DNA of 64,000 nucleotides from Zhouia amylolytica. Its GTDB lineage: Bacteria > Bacteroidota > Bacteroidia > Flavobacteriales > Flavobacteriaceae. A model generated the notes under the pieces. The model was not told where the DNA came from. It saw only the letters and a list, made by a program, of their open reading frames with translations, and made no database searches. Positions 1-7,145 of the stretch are shown here, in pieces (positions within the stretch are counted from its first letter, which is position 1; every line of letters begins with the position of its first letter). A program made the translations under genes and the position numbers. The DNA is taken from assembly GCF_900116365.1 (NCBI RefSeq), contig NZ_FPAG01000007.1, positions 124,001-188,000 of the forward strand, in the 5' to 3' direction.

Positions 1-2
1 AT

Positions 3-326
3 ACACAAGAAGATCCAAATTCATTCGACAGAGGGCATCCTGCTTATATTTATCAATCTGATTTAAATGGTAACAATACAACTAAAGTTTTAGAGCTTGT
101 AGTAAGACAGGATTTAGACCCTGATTACAGCTCAGGATTTAGTGGAGAGTTTGGTTCGTTAATTGATGTTTCAGATAAAGTTGGAGAACCAGGTACATTC
201 ATTTTAGCTGTACAACCACACTATTGGAGAAATGATAACTTCATGAATCTCGATGGTCATACAAACGCTGATTATGAAGATAATCAGTCTTCACAAATTG
301 TATTATTAAGGGGTTTACCTAGATAG
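3..326 (+). CDS. C-terminal fragment of a secreted protein, possibly PhoX/DUF839-like
   Basis: The window opens inside a reading frame of 107 codons that ends in TAG at 324-326; the start lies outside. The visible end contains GTFILAVQPHYWRNDNF followed by an acidic stretch and ends in LLRGLPR. A run of the type PGtfilavQPH near the end resembles the last beta strand of PhoX/DUF839 calcium-dependent phosphatases, where a similar F-L-x-x-Q-H element occurs. That assignment rests on a short resemblance only. A hairpin terminator follows within about 25 bases, so the next gene is probably a separate unit. Reading frame sure, product uncertain. Confidence 0.5.
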   Translation, partial: TQEDPNSFDRGHPAYIYQSDLNGNNTTKVLELVVRQDLDPDYSSGFSGEFGSLIDVSDKVGEPGTFILAVQPHYWRNDNFMNLDGHTNADYEDNQSSQIVLLRGLPR

Positions 327-347
327 TTAGTTTAAGTTAGTTTTAGC

Positions 348-379
348 AAAAAGGCCACCATGTTTATGGAGGCCTTTCG
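348..379 (+). terminator. Hairpin terminator after the truncated first gene
   Basis: AAAGGCC at 350-356 pairs with GGCCTTT at 371-377, and an inner CCA/TGG extends the stem. It sits between the stop codon at 326 and the start at 403. Confidence 0.7.
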
Positions 380-402
380 TATGTATTTGAAAAAATTATA
401 AT

Positions 403-2205
403 ATGTTGAAACGATCATTTAAGATATTCTTTTTAACACTCCTTCTTATTTCATGTAAAAAGGAAAAGACCGTAACTGTACCCGATTGGAAAATTACAGA
501 AGAATTTTATATCAATGCATTGGAAAATGCAATATTGTATGCTGATTCCATTAGAATGACTGGGATAAACGGAGAGAAAACGAAATACTATTTTTCAAAT
601 TTACGTAAGGAGTTTAAAAAGGCAGAACCTTTTGCATCTTATATTAATCCAGAGGTTGGGCATAGAGTAAACGGACCGGCCTTACCTGTTTTTAAAGAGG
701 ATAATCAAAAAACTCTCTCTCCTGTAGGCCTCCAAAAATTGGAAGAGAGTATTTATGAAGGAGGTGTTACTGCTGATGAATTTATACGTGAATTGAATAT
801 AACCACTGGTATGCTGACTGTGCTTCAAAAAGGAATGAAGAAAAGAAATTTAAATCCACAGCGATTCTTTGTAGCTACGCATCAGCAGCTGTTAAGAATC
901 ATAGCTTTTTCAATTTCAGGATTTGACACTCCTGTAAGCCATTTATGTATAGACGAAATCAATGTATCCTTAGACGGTTTAGCAGAAGTATACAGAAGGA
1001 GTGTACAATCTATGGTACAGGTGAATAAGGATGACCTAGATTCACAATTCATGAATCAGATAGAAGCTGCTAAATTATTTGTTTCTAATAATAATGATTT
1101 TGAAAATTTTGATCGATATCGATTTATCAGGGAATTTATGAACCCTATCACCAGAAGTTGGGTAGAAATAAGGAAAACAATTGATATTTGGAATGGGTCA
1201 GAGGATTTTCCATTCAATTTTGATGCTCCTACCTTTTTTGAGGACGATTCATTTAACCTAAAATATTTTACGGCCAATACGAATAAGAATCCAACGCAAA
1301 TACAAATTGAATTGGGTAAAAAATTGTTTTTTGAACCTAAATTGTCAGCGAATGCTAAAATGTCTTGTGCTAGCTGTCATATTCCGGAAAAAGGATATGC
1401 TGATGGAAGGGTTTTTAATGTCGGAAACAAAGGCTTGGAATTGCAAAGAAATACCCCCACATTATTAAATGTTGCTTTTCAAAAAAACTTTTTTTGGGAC
1501 GGTAGGGCTGCGGATCTGTTAGATCAGATTTCAGCCGTTTTTCTAAATGAAGATGAATTCAATACAAGTGTACACGAATTTTCATTGGAAATTCTAGACG
1601 ATAGCATATATAAAGCATCCTTCGAAAAAGCATTTGGAAGTGTGCCGAATAATAACCTTAATACAATTAAAGCCATCTCGTCATATGTAAGTACATTAAA
1701 TAATTTCGACTCTAAATTTGATAAGAATATGAAGGGAGAGGAGGACACTTTTACGAAGGAAGAAATACAAGGCTTTAATTTATTTATGGGAAAAGCGCTG
1801 TGTGCTACCTGCCATTTCATTCCCTTAACCAATGGAACGGTCCCTCCATTTTATAGCGAGACCGAAAAGGAGGTAATAGGAGTTCCGGAAACAGCTGCTA
1901 ATACTGCTATTGATGAAGATTACGGATTTTATTGGAAATTCAATGAAGCTACTCATAAAGGAATGTTTAAAACGCCGGGAATTAGAAATATTAATGAAAC
2001 CGCACCCTATATGCATAACGGCGTTTATCAAACACTCGAAGAGGTAATTAACTTCTATAACCTTGGTGGAGGTGGAGGACTCGGTTTTGAACTTCCGCAT
2101 CAAACCTTGCCGTTTGATAAATTAGATCTTTCGGACGATGAGCAAAAGGCACTGGTAGCTTTTATGAAGACCCTTTCGGGTTCAAGAATTGTCGATACAT
2201 ATTAA
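403..2205 (+). CDS. Di-haem cytochrome c peroxidase lipoprotein with long N-terminal domain
   Basis: This 600-residue protein begins with a lipoprotein signal (lipobox LLIS-C near residue 18) and carries two haem-binding CxxCH motifs, at about C322-H326 (CASCH) and C467-H471 (CATCH). The second half, from about residue 300, matches the MauG/CcpA di-haem peroxidase family, which reduces hydrogen peroxide with electrons from small cytochromes in the periplasm, or oxidises other substrates. Canonical peroxidases have about 330 residues; here some 270 extra residues lie between signal and first haem. They are mostly helical in appearance and contain NPEVGHRVNG, somewhat like imelysin-type domains, but I cannot confirm this. 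It probably faces the periplasm, anchored by lipid. The gene stands alone between two terminators. Confidence 0.88.
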   Translation: MLKRSFKIFFLTLLLISCKKEKTVTVPDWKITEEFYINALENAILYADSIRMTGINGEKTKYYFSNLRKEFKKAEPFASYINPEVGHRVNGPALPVFKEDNQKTLSPVGLQKLEESIYEGGVTADEFIRELNITTGMLTVLQKGMKKRNLNPQRFFVATHQQLLRIIAFSISGFDTPVSHLCIDEINVSLDGLAEVYRRSVQSMVQVNKDDLDSQFMNQIEAAKLFVSNNNDFENFDRYRFIREFMNPITRSWVEIRKTIDIWNGSEDFPFNFDAPTFFEDDSFNLKYFTANTNKNPTQIQIELGKKLFFEPKLSANAKMSCASCHIPEKGYADGRVFNVGNKGLELQRNTPTLLNVAFQKNFFWDGRAADLLDQISAVFLNEDEFNTSVHEFSLEILDDSIYKASFEKAFGSVPNNNLNTIKAISSYVSTLNNFDSKFDKNMKGEEDTFTKEEIQGFNLFMGKALCATCHFIPLTNGTVPPFYSETEKEVIGVPETAANTAIDEDYGFYWKFNEATHKGMFKTPGIRNINETAPYMHNGVYQTLEEVINFYNLGGGGGLGFELPHQTLPFDKLDLSDDEQKALVAFMKTLSGSRIVDTY

Positions 2206-2223
2206 TGAATCAATTGGAAAGAT

Positions 2224-2251
2224 AATAAAGCCGTTACGCAACGGCTTTATT
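2224..2251. terminator. Bidirectional terminator between convergent genes
   Basis: AATAAAGCCGTT at 2224-2235 and AACGGCTTTATT at 2240-2251 form a perfect 12-bp stem with a 4-base loop. A-rich and T-rich flanks let it serve the peroxidase gene and the convergent HD gene. Confidence 0.85.
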
Positions 2252-2254
2252 AAA

Positions 2255-3058
2255 TTAACTGTATAATCTGTCAAGCGGATTGTCTTTGGCAAATTTAGAA
2301 AATCCTAACCGATACAAGTATCCTGCTCTGGAGTCTTTCTGATGGGGAAAAGACATGGTTTTAATGATGTCATTTTTAAATTGAGCCCTGGGATATTTGT
2401 CATGAACCTTTTTTAGTATGAGAGGAGGGATTGTATGATGCCTGGTTCCCAATACATCAAGCAAAGCACCCGATCCGAGTAGAAAACTTTCATTTCCATA
2501 GATCTTCGAATCAATTTTCGGGTTAAGATGGGCACTTATGCTTGTGTAGAGCTTTACAGATCGCCTTTCATTCCATGAATTCTTTTCAGCAATAGATTTG
2601 GCAACTTTAGCACCTTCCATGGTAAAGCAACAACTACATAGATTTTCATTATCCTTGTTTGTTAATCCTAAATCGTGTAAAATGCTTCCTACAAACAAAA
2701 GTTCATGATCAATGGAATGGATTCCTTTCACCTGGGCAATGAGTTCTCCAAAAACAAAAGTTCTGTAGCAATGATTCAATAGTACCTGACTACATTGGTC
2801 TGTTGCATAGGAGAGGGCCTCTTTACCAGCTTTGCTTTCAGGAAATTTAATTTTATATAAATCTATTTTCTTTAAATCATGTTTTGTTAACCCGATGCGA
2901 TAACTTAATGCTGATAAATGGTTAGTTACCTGGCTTATCACAAGTTGCTGTACTAACTTTTTCTTTTCTTTTTTTGATAAAATACCATTGGTTTCTTTAC
3001 ACCAATCATAACTGCCAATTTTTTGTGTACTCATAAGATAATTATTTATTGAGTACAA
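2255..3058 (-). CDS. HD-domain hydrolase, cyanamide hydratase-like
   Basis: The 267-residue protein has an HD metal-binding domain from about residue 85 to 180: H96 in LNHCYRT, the diagnostic H128-D129 in SILHDLG, and H177 in SAHLNP. The order NHcyRtf...HDLG is that of the cyanamide hydratase-like branch of HD proteins, which are metal-dependent hydrolases or hydratases acting on small molecules. A Cys-rich spot (CSCC, 141-144) follows the HD pair. No signal peptide, so cytoplasmic. It lies 43 bases downstream of an AraC-type regulator on the same strand and may be its target. A second Met at residue 9 is an alternative start. The true substrate cannot be told from sequence. Confidence 0.75.
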   Translation of the reverse strand: MYSINNYLMSTQKIGSYDWCKETNGILSKKEKKKLVQQLVISQVTNHLSALSYRIGLTKHDLKKIDLYKIKFPESKAGKEALSYATDQCSQVLLNHCYRTFVFGELIAQVKGIHSIDHELLFVGSILHDLGLTNKDNENLCSCCFTMEGAKVAKSIAEKNSWNERRSVKLYTSISAHLNPKIDSKIYGNESFLLGSGALLDVLGTRHHTIPPLILKKVHDKYPRAQFKNDIIKTMSFPHQKDSRAGYLYRLGFSKFAKDNPLDRLYS

Positions 3059-3101
3059 AGATTTTTAAGAATGAGGATTTGTCATGAATACTTTTAAATC
3101 A

Positions 3102-4022
3102 TTATTTGGTATTATTCAATCTGTTTTGATATTCTGAAGGAGTGAATTGGGTATGCTTTTTAAAATACTTGGTAAAATAAGATTGGTCTTGAAAATTTAA
3201 ATAATAGGCAACCATGCCAACAGTGTTTTCCGGATTTGACAGCAATACTTTTGCCTCTAAAATTAGTGCCTCAGCGATCCAGGTACTCGTTGTTTTTCCC
3301 GTTACCACCTTAAGTGTTTTATTTAAATGATTTTCAGAAATATGAAGTAGTGAGGCATAGTAACTAGGTGATTGGTGACTAATGATTCTTTCAAATAACA
3401 AATCCTTGAATCTCTGAGTAATGTATGTAGGCCTGCTTGTTTTCTTTTCAATGATCGTTTCATTGAAATTAGCTTTTGTTTCAAGTAAAATTGAAATAAG
3501 GTAAGATGAAATCAAAGCATGATTTAATTCATTTTTAAATAGGTAATTCATTCTTTTAAAGGTTTCATAAATGATCTTGAATGATGACCTTGATAAATTA
3601 ACACCCTCATAAAAAGTTCTTTTATTAATTTCATCGAGATCCTCTAAAACTTTATATTTGGGATGGTACTGAAACATATAATTCAAGTCGAAGTGACAAT
3701 AAAACCCTTCAATGTCATCAGAGAAATTATCAACAGTAGCTATTTGATTTGCAGACCACAAATGAATTTCTCCTGATTTAACGGTAACCTTGCTTAAATT
3801 ACACCCTTTAGTGATGCTGCCCCTGGTTATAAATACAATTTCAGTAATTGGTCTTCTGTAATGAGTAATAGGCAACTTCATTATTTTCCTGATATCTCGA
3901 AATTTGGCTATTAGAAAACGTTCATAATCATTGACAAACATTTTATTAGCTTCATTTTCGGGACTGAAAAATTTCTTCTTAAAGGTTTCGGTGGTATAAA
4001 ACGGGATGGGTCTTGAAATCAT
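3102..4022 (-). CDS. AraC-family transcriptional regulator
   Basis: 306 residues. The last 100 carry the double helix-turn-helix of AraC/XylS proteins: LLHISENHLNKTLK is the first recognition helix region, and the family signature YLNFQDQSYFTKYFKKHTQFTP ends the second. The N-terminal 180 residues look like the cupin-type ligand-binding half (regions GSITKGCNLSKVTVKSGE and IHLWSANQ). It probably binds a small effector and controls the HD hydrolase 43 bases downstream or the divergent surroundings. There is no upstream partner gene on the same strand within a short distance, since a strong terminator separates it from the DoxX gene. Confidence 0.88.
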   Translation of the reverse strand: MISRPIPFYTTETFKKKFFSPENEANKMFVNDYERFLIAKFRDIRKIMKLPITHYRRPITEIVFITRGSITKGCNLSKVTVKSGEIHLWSANQIATVDNFSDDIEGFYCHFDLNYMFQYHPKYKVLEDLDEINKRTFYEGVNLSRSSFKIIYETFKRMNYLFKNELNHALISSYLISILLETKANFNETIIEKKTSRPTYITQRFKDLLFERIISHQSPSYYASLLHISENHLNKTLKVVTGKTTSTWIAEALILEAKVLLSNPENTVGMVAYYLNFQDQSYFTKYFKKHTQFTPSEYQNRLNNTK

Positions 4023-4068
4023 GATAGTTGTTGGTAATTATCAGTCATCAAAATACATAATTATATTA

Positions 4069-4107
4069 AAATACACGGAAACTTTCATAGTAAGTTACCG
4101 TGTATTT
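4069..4107 (-). terminator. Long hairpin terminator after the DoxX gene
   Basis: AAATACACGG (4069-4078) pairs with CCGTGTATTT (4098-4107); inside, AACTT (4080-4084) pairs with AAGTT (4092-4096). On the minus strand the hairpin follows the stop codon of the DoxX gene by 5 bases and leads into an AT-rich run. Confidence 0.8.
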
Positions 4108-4112
4108 ATGTT

Positions 4113-4538
4113 TTAGTCCTTGGTAAATAATGAATCTATTTCCAAAAAGGATTGCGTCATACTACTAAGGCTAAATGCTGCTGCTGAGGCAATATAAACT
4201 GAATAATCCAACGTCCCTTTTATACCGTAGAAAAAAGTCATCGACAAAGCAAAAATCAAAAGCAAGATTCCACTTAATTTAGCAATCAATTGAGTTTGAT
4301 ACCCAACAAGTAAAAGAAGGGCAAAAAGAAGTTCTAAAACCGTGGCAATTCCGGCGATATATGGAATACTAAAATCTGGTAGGTAGGGTAGGAGTGATTG
4401 TGTATAATTCACAAAATTTTGCCAGTTACCCCAAACGGAAATATGTTCATCCCACCAACCAAATCTATCAGCAACGGCCGATATGAATCCTAGCGCAATA
4501 CTTAATCTTAGAAATAATTTAATATAGATTATTTTCAT
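4113..4538 (-). CDS. DoxX-family membrane protein
   Basis: A 141-residue protein with four predicted membrane helices (about 8-25, 60-78, 82-100 and 108-128). The pattern GFISAVADRFGWW near the start and IAGIATVLELLFALLLLVGY in the middle is typical of DoxX/DoxD proteins. These small inner-membrane proteins are linked in several bacteria to quinone or thiosulfate chemistry and oxidative stress, but their reaction is generally unknown. The start overlaps the stop of the AhpD-like gene by four bases (ATGA, 4535-4538), so both are translated from one message. Confidence 0.85.
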   Translation of the reverse strand: MKIIYIKLFLRLSIALGFISAVADRFGWWDEHISVWGNWQNFVNYTQSLLPYLPDFSIPYIAGIATVLELLFALLLLVGYQTQLIAKLSGILLLIFALSMTFFYGIKGTLDYSVYIASAAAFSLSSMTQSFLEIDSLFTKD

Positions 4539-4996
4539 TGATGATGATTTTTAACTTGATAATTTCCGGGAGTAAAGCTAAAGGCTCGCATCAGTCTGGT
4601 CCATGTGTTAATTTGGGCAATAGCTAATGTTAATTGACAAATCTCATTTTTAGTAAAAAACCGGCCAAGATTATCTAATAAAGATTGACCTATTGAATGA
4701 TCTTTTAAAATAGTTAGTTCTTCCGTGAATTGCAAGATGAGTCGTTCCTTTTCAGTGAAATAAGGGGTTTCTTGCCATACACAAAGCGAGGCTAATCGTA
4801 ATTCAGTGTCCCCTGTATTTCGAAGCTCTTTATGGTGCATATCTACACAATAGGCACATTTGTTGAGCTGAGAAACTCGTAATCGTATTAATTCCAAAAG
4901 GCCAATTTCAATCGGAATTTCTTTGAGGTAGTTTTCGACCACCATCAATTTTTCATAATATCCTGGTGGAATATCTTGTTCTTTTATTTGTATCAT
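4535..4996 (-). CDS. Carboxymuconolactone decarboxylase-family (AhpD-like) protein
   Basis: 153 residues with the AhpD-type motif C47-A-Y-C50-x-x-x-H54 (NKCAYCVDMHHKE). In AhpD such a Cys pair and His run a thiol-based alkylhydroperoxidase reaction; in most bacterial relatives the reaction is presumed redox but untested. The fold is all-helical and usually oligomeric in the cytoplasm. It is cotranscribed with DoxX through a four-base overlap, and a Crp-type regulator lies 77 bases upstream on the same strand. Together they look like a small redox-stress unit. Confidence 0.88.
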   Translation of the reverse strand: MIQIKEQDIPPGYYEKLMVVENYLKEIPIEIGLLELIRLRVSQLNKCAYCVDMHHKELRNTGDTELRLASLCVWQETPYFTEKERLILQFTEELTILKDHSIGQSLLDNLGRFFTKNEICQLTLAIAQINTWTRLMRAFSFTPGNYQVKNHHQ

Positions 4997-5073
4997 AAGT
5001 TTATAGTTTTAATTATGCTACAAAATTATAGGGAGTCAAATGGATTTTCATTAAGATATCTTAAGAAATACGG

Positions 5074-5643
5074 CTAAATATCTTTTCTGAGGGAACTTAA
5101 GTATTCCGGTGATATTTCAAGATAGGAGGCAATCATGTATTGAGGTACACGCTGACTAAAGTCAGGTAAAGCCGCTATCATTTGTTGATACCTTTCTTTG
5201 CTACTTTTTTTCTGATAGAACTCATACCGCTTTTGAATGGCCACTAACATATTTTCAGTAATAATTCTAAAAGCTCTTTCTAATTTAGGAATACTTTCAA
5301 AAGCTAATTCTAAATTTTCTTTAGAAATTCTAAGTACAGTGGTTTTTTCAATAGCTTGTATAAAAAGTGCGGAAGGTGAGAGATTTTTATAACTGTCAAG
5401 GTTGGTAACCCACCAGTTTTCTATGGCGAATTGGGTGATTCTTTCATCACCTTTCTCATCGATATAATAAGATCTAACAAGCCCTTCTGTAATAAAAAAT
5501 TGATATTTACACAATTCATCTTGAACAAGGAGATGTTCCTTCTTTGGGAAGGTTCGGTATTCAAATAGTTTAAATAATATATTCATTTCCTCTTCACTGA
5601 AAATAACATACCTGTTTAGATAATTATGTAACTGATCTTTCAT
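5074..5643 (-). CDS. Crp/Fnr-family transcriptional regulator
   Basis: The protein has a cyclic-nucleotide-binding-like beta domain (about residues 10-120) and ends in a short winged helix with MIASYLEISPEYLSSLRKDI, the usual truncated HTH of Bacteroidota Crp regulators. There are no Cys ligands for an Fe-S cluster, so it is not Fnr-like. I chose the second Met (ATG at 5641-5643): it lies four bases after the stop of the TIGR02757 gene and is preceded by GAGGGT, whereas the longer version would overlap that gene by 20 bases. Length is 189 residues. The DoxX/AhpD-like pair directly downstream is the likely target. Confidence 0.85.
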   Translation of the reverse strand: MKDQLHNYLNRYVIFSEEEMNILFKLFEYRTFPKKEHLLVQDELCKYQFFITEGLVRSYYIDEKGDERITQFAIENWWVTNLDSYKNLSPSALFIQAIEKTTVLRISKENLELAFESIPKLERAFRIITENMLVAIQKRYEFYQKKSSKERYQQMIAALPDFSQRVPQYMIASYLEISPEYLSSLRKDI

Positions 5644-5647
5644 ACCC

Positions 5648-6412
5648 TCAGAATTTTTCAAAAACACCTAATCCGAACAAGGCAAAATCGTATTTAACAG
5701 GATCTTCTTTGTCAAATTTCCTGAGACTTTTATCTAATTCTAATAATGCCTTAGCGTCGTTTTGCTTTCTTTTCAATAGACCCAATTTTCTGGCTACATT
5801 ACCAGAATGTACATCCAAAGGACAAGAAAGTTGGGCAGGAGAAAGGGTTTTCCAAATACCCAGATCTACACCTGTATTGTTTGGCCTTACCATCCATCGT
5901 AAAAACATATTGATTCTTTTGGCAGCAGACCCTTTCATTGGATCAGAAATATGTTTTTGAGTTCGTTTTAAATGCTCAATTTCGAAAAATATTTGCTTGA
6001 AATAAGAAATGGATTCCTGTAGAGAATCTTCTGAGGCATGCTTTGCAAAAACAGCTTCAAGACCATTATGATTCAGGTAAATGTGGCGCAATGATTTAAT
6101 AAATTGTATGAAGTCTTCTCCATTGAAGGTCCGGTGTACAAATGGTAATAAATCTTGTTGGTCATCTTCAGTTGAGTTCATTACAAAGTCATGAGGAGTA
6201 TTGCCCATCAATTCCATCATCTTTCTGGCATTATTGATAATACTTTTTCTATTGCCCCAAGCAATAGTCGCAGCTAAAAACCCTGCAATTTCAATATCTT
6301 CTTTTAAAGAAAACTGATGAGGAATTTGTATTGGATCGGATGCTATAAAGCTAGGATGATTATAGACTTCAACCTTGGTGTTCAAAAACTCTTTTAACTC
6401 TTTCTGAGTCAT
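5648..6412 (-). CDS. TIGR02757 family protein
   Basis: 254 residues matching the TIGR02757 family, which is conserved in Bacteroidota and some other bacteria and has no proven function. Family features visible are the start ELKEFLNTKVEVYN, AATIAWGNRKSI around residue 50, and the signature CPLDVHSGNVARKLGLL around 200, which recalls a helix-hairpin-helix DNA glycosylase in its Asp and spacing. Such a repair role is inference. Soluble, no signal peptide. It follows the ABC ATPase gene by eight bases, so they share a transcript, and it also leads directly into the Crp regulator. Confidence 0.82.
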   Translation of the reverse strand: MTQKELKEFLNTKVEVYNHPSFIASDPIQIPHQFSLKEDIEIAGFLAATIAWGNRKSIINNARKMMELMGNTPHDFVMNSTEDDQQDLLPFVHRTFNGEDFIQFIKSLRHIYLNHNGLEAVFAKHASEDSLQESISYFKQIFFEIEHLKRTQKHISDPMKGSAAKRINMFLRWMVRPNNTGVDLGIWKTLSPAQLSCPLDVHSGNVARKLGLLKRKQNDAKALLELDKSLRKFDKEDPVKYDFALFGLGVFEKF

Positions 6413-6420
6413 AAATTTGC

Positions 6421-7092
6421 CTATTTATCTTCATCTACAATCTTTCCATCAACCATAACCAATTTTCTATCTGCCATATTAGCAAGCTCTTCGTTATGGG
6501 TTACAATAACAAACGTTTGTCCGAATTGATCTCTTAATTCAAAAAATAACTTATGTAAATTATCTGCTCCCTCTGAATCTAAATTACCACTAGGCTCATC
6601 TGCAAAAACAATAGAGGGATTGTTAATTAAAGCTCTGGCTACAGCAACGCGCTGTTGTTCGCCTCCGGAAAGAGCATTGGGTTTATGATGGATTCTGTGA
6701 GAAAGTCCAAGGTAGTCTAAAAGCTCCTTAGCACGACCTTCAGCTTCCTGTTTGGAAGTTTTTTTAATAAAAGCTGGGATACAAACATTTTCTAAGGCAG
6801 TAAATTCTGGTAGTAACTGATGAAATTGAAATATAAACCCAATATGTTCATTTCTAAACCTGGCCAGATCTTTATCTTTCAAATTATTCACCTTGGTACC
6901 GTTAATCATTAATTCGCATACCGGTTTTTTGTCTGGAGCGTCCAAGGTTCCTAAAATCTGCAAAAGAGTAGTTTTTCCTGCACCTGATGCCCCAACCACT
7001 GAGACTACCTCGCTTGTTTTAATATGTAAATCTACACCTTTTAATACCTCAAGTGTACCAAAGGTTTTGTGAATATTTGAAGCCTGAATCAT
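6421..7092 (-). CDS. ABC transporter ATP-binding protein, LolD type
   Basis: A complete 223-residue ATPase: Walker [10 protein letters not shown] at 34-42, Q-loop Q89, signature LSGGEQQRV at 141-149, Walker B IVFADEP at 161-167 and the switch His in VTHNEE near 199. Length and the [11 protein letters not shown] region place it in the LolD/MacB group (FtsX-type permeases), which pulls lipoproteins or other substrates out of the inner membrane. No permease gene is beside it, so its LolCE-like partner must be elsewhere. It is the first gene of a unit with TIGR02757. Confidence 0.88.
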   Translation of the reverse strand: MIQASNIHKTFGTLEVLKGVDLHIKTSEVVSVVGASGAGKTTLLQILGTLDAPDKKPVCELMINGTKVNNLKDKDLARFRNEHIGFIFQFHQLLPEFTALENVCIPAFIKKTSKQEAEGRAKELLDYLGLSHRIHHKPNALSGGEQQRVAVARALINNPSIVFADEPSGNLDSEGADNLHKLFFELRDQFGQTFVIVTHNEELANMADRKLVMVDGKIVDEDK

Positions 7093-7145
7093 TTTTTAAA
7101 ATTAGATTCGTGAAAGTAATCATTCCAAAGTGAAATTTGAAAAAA

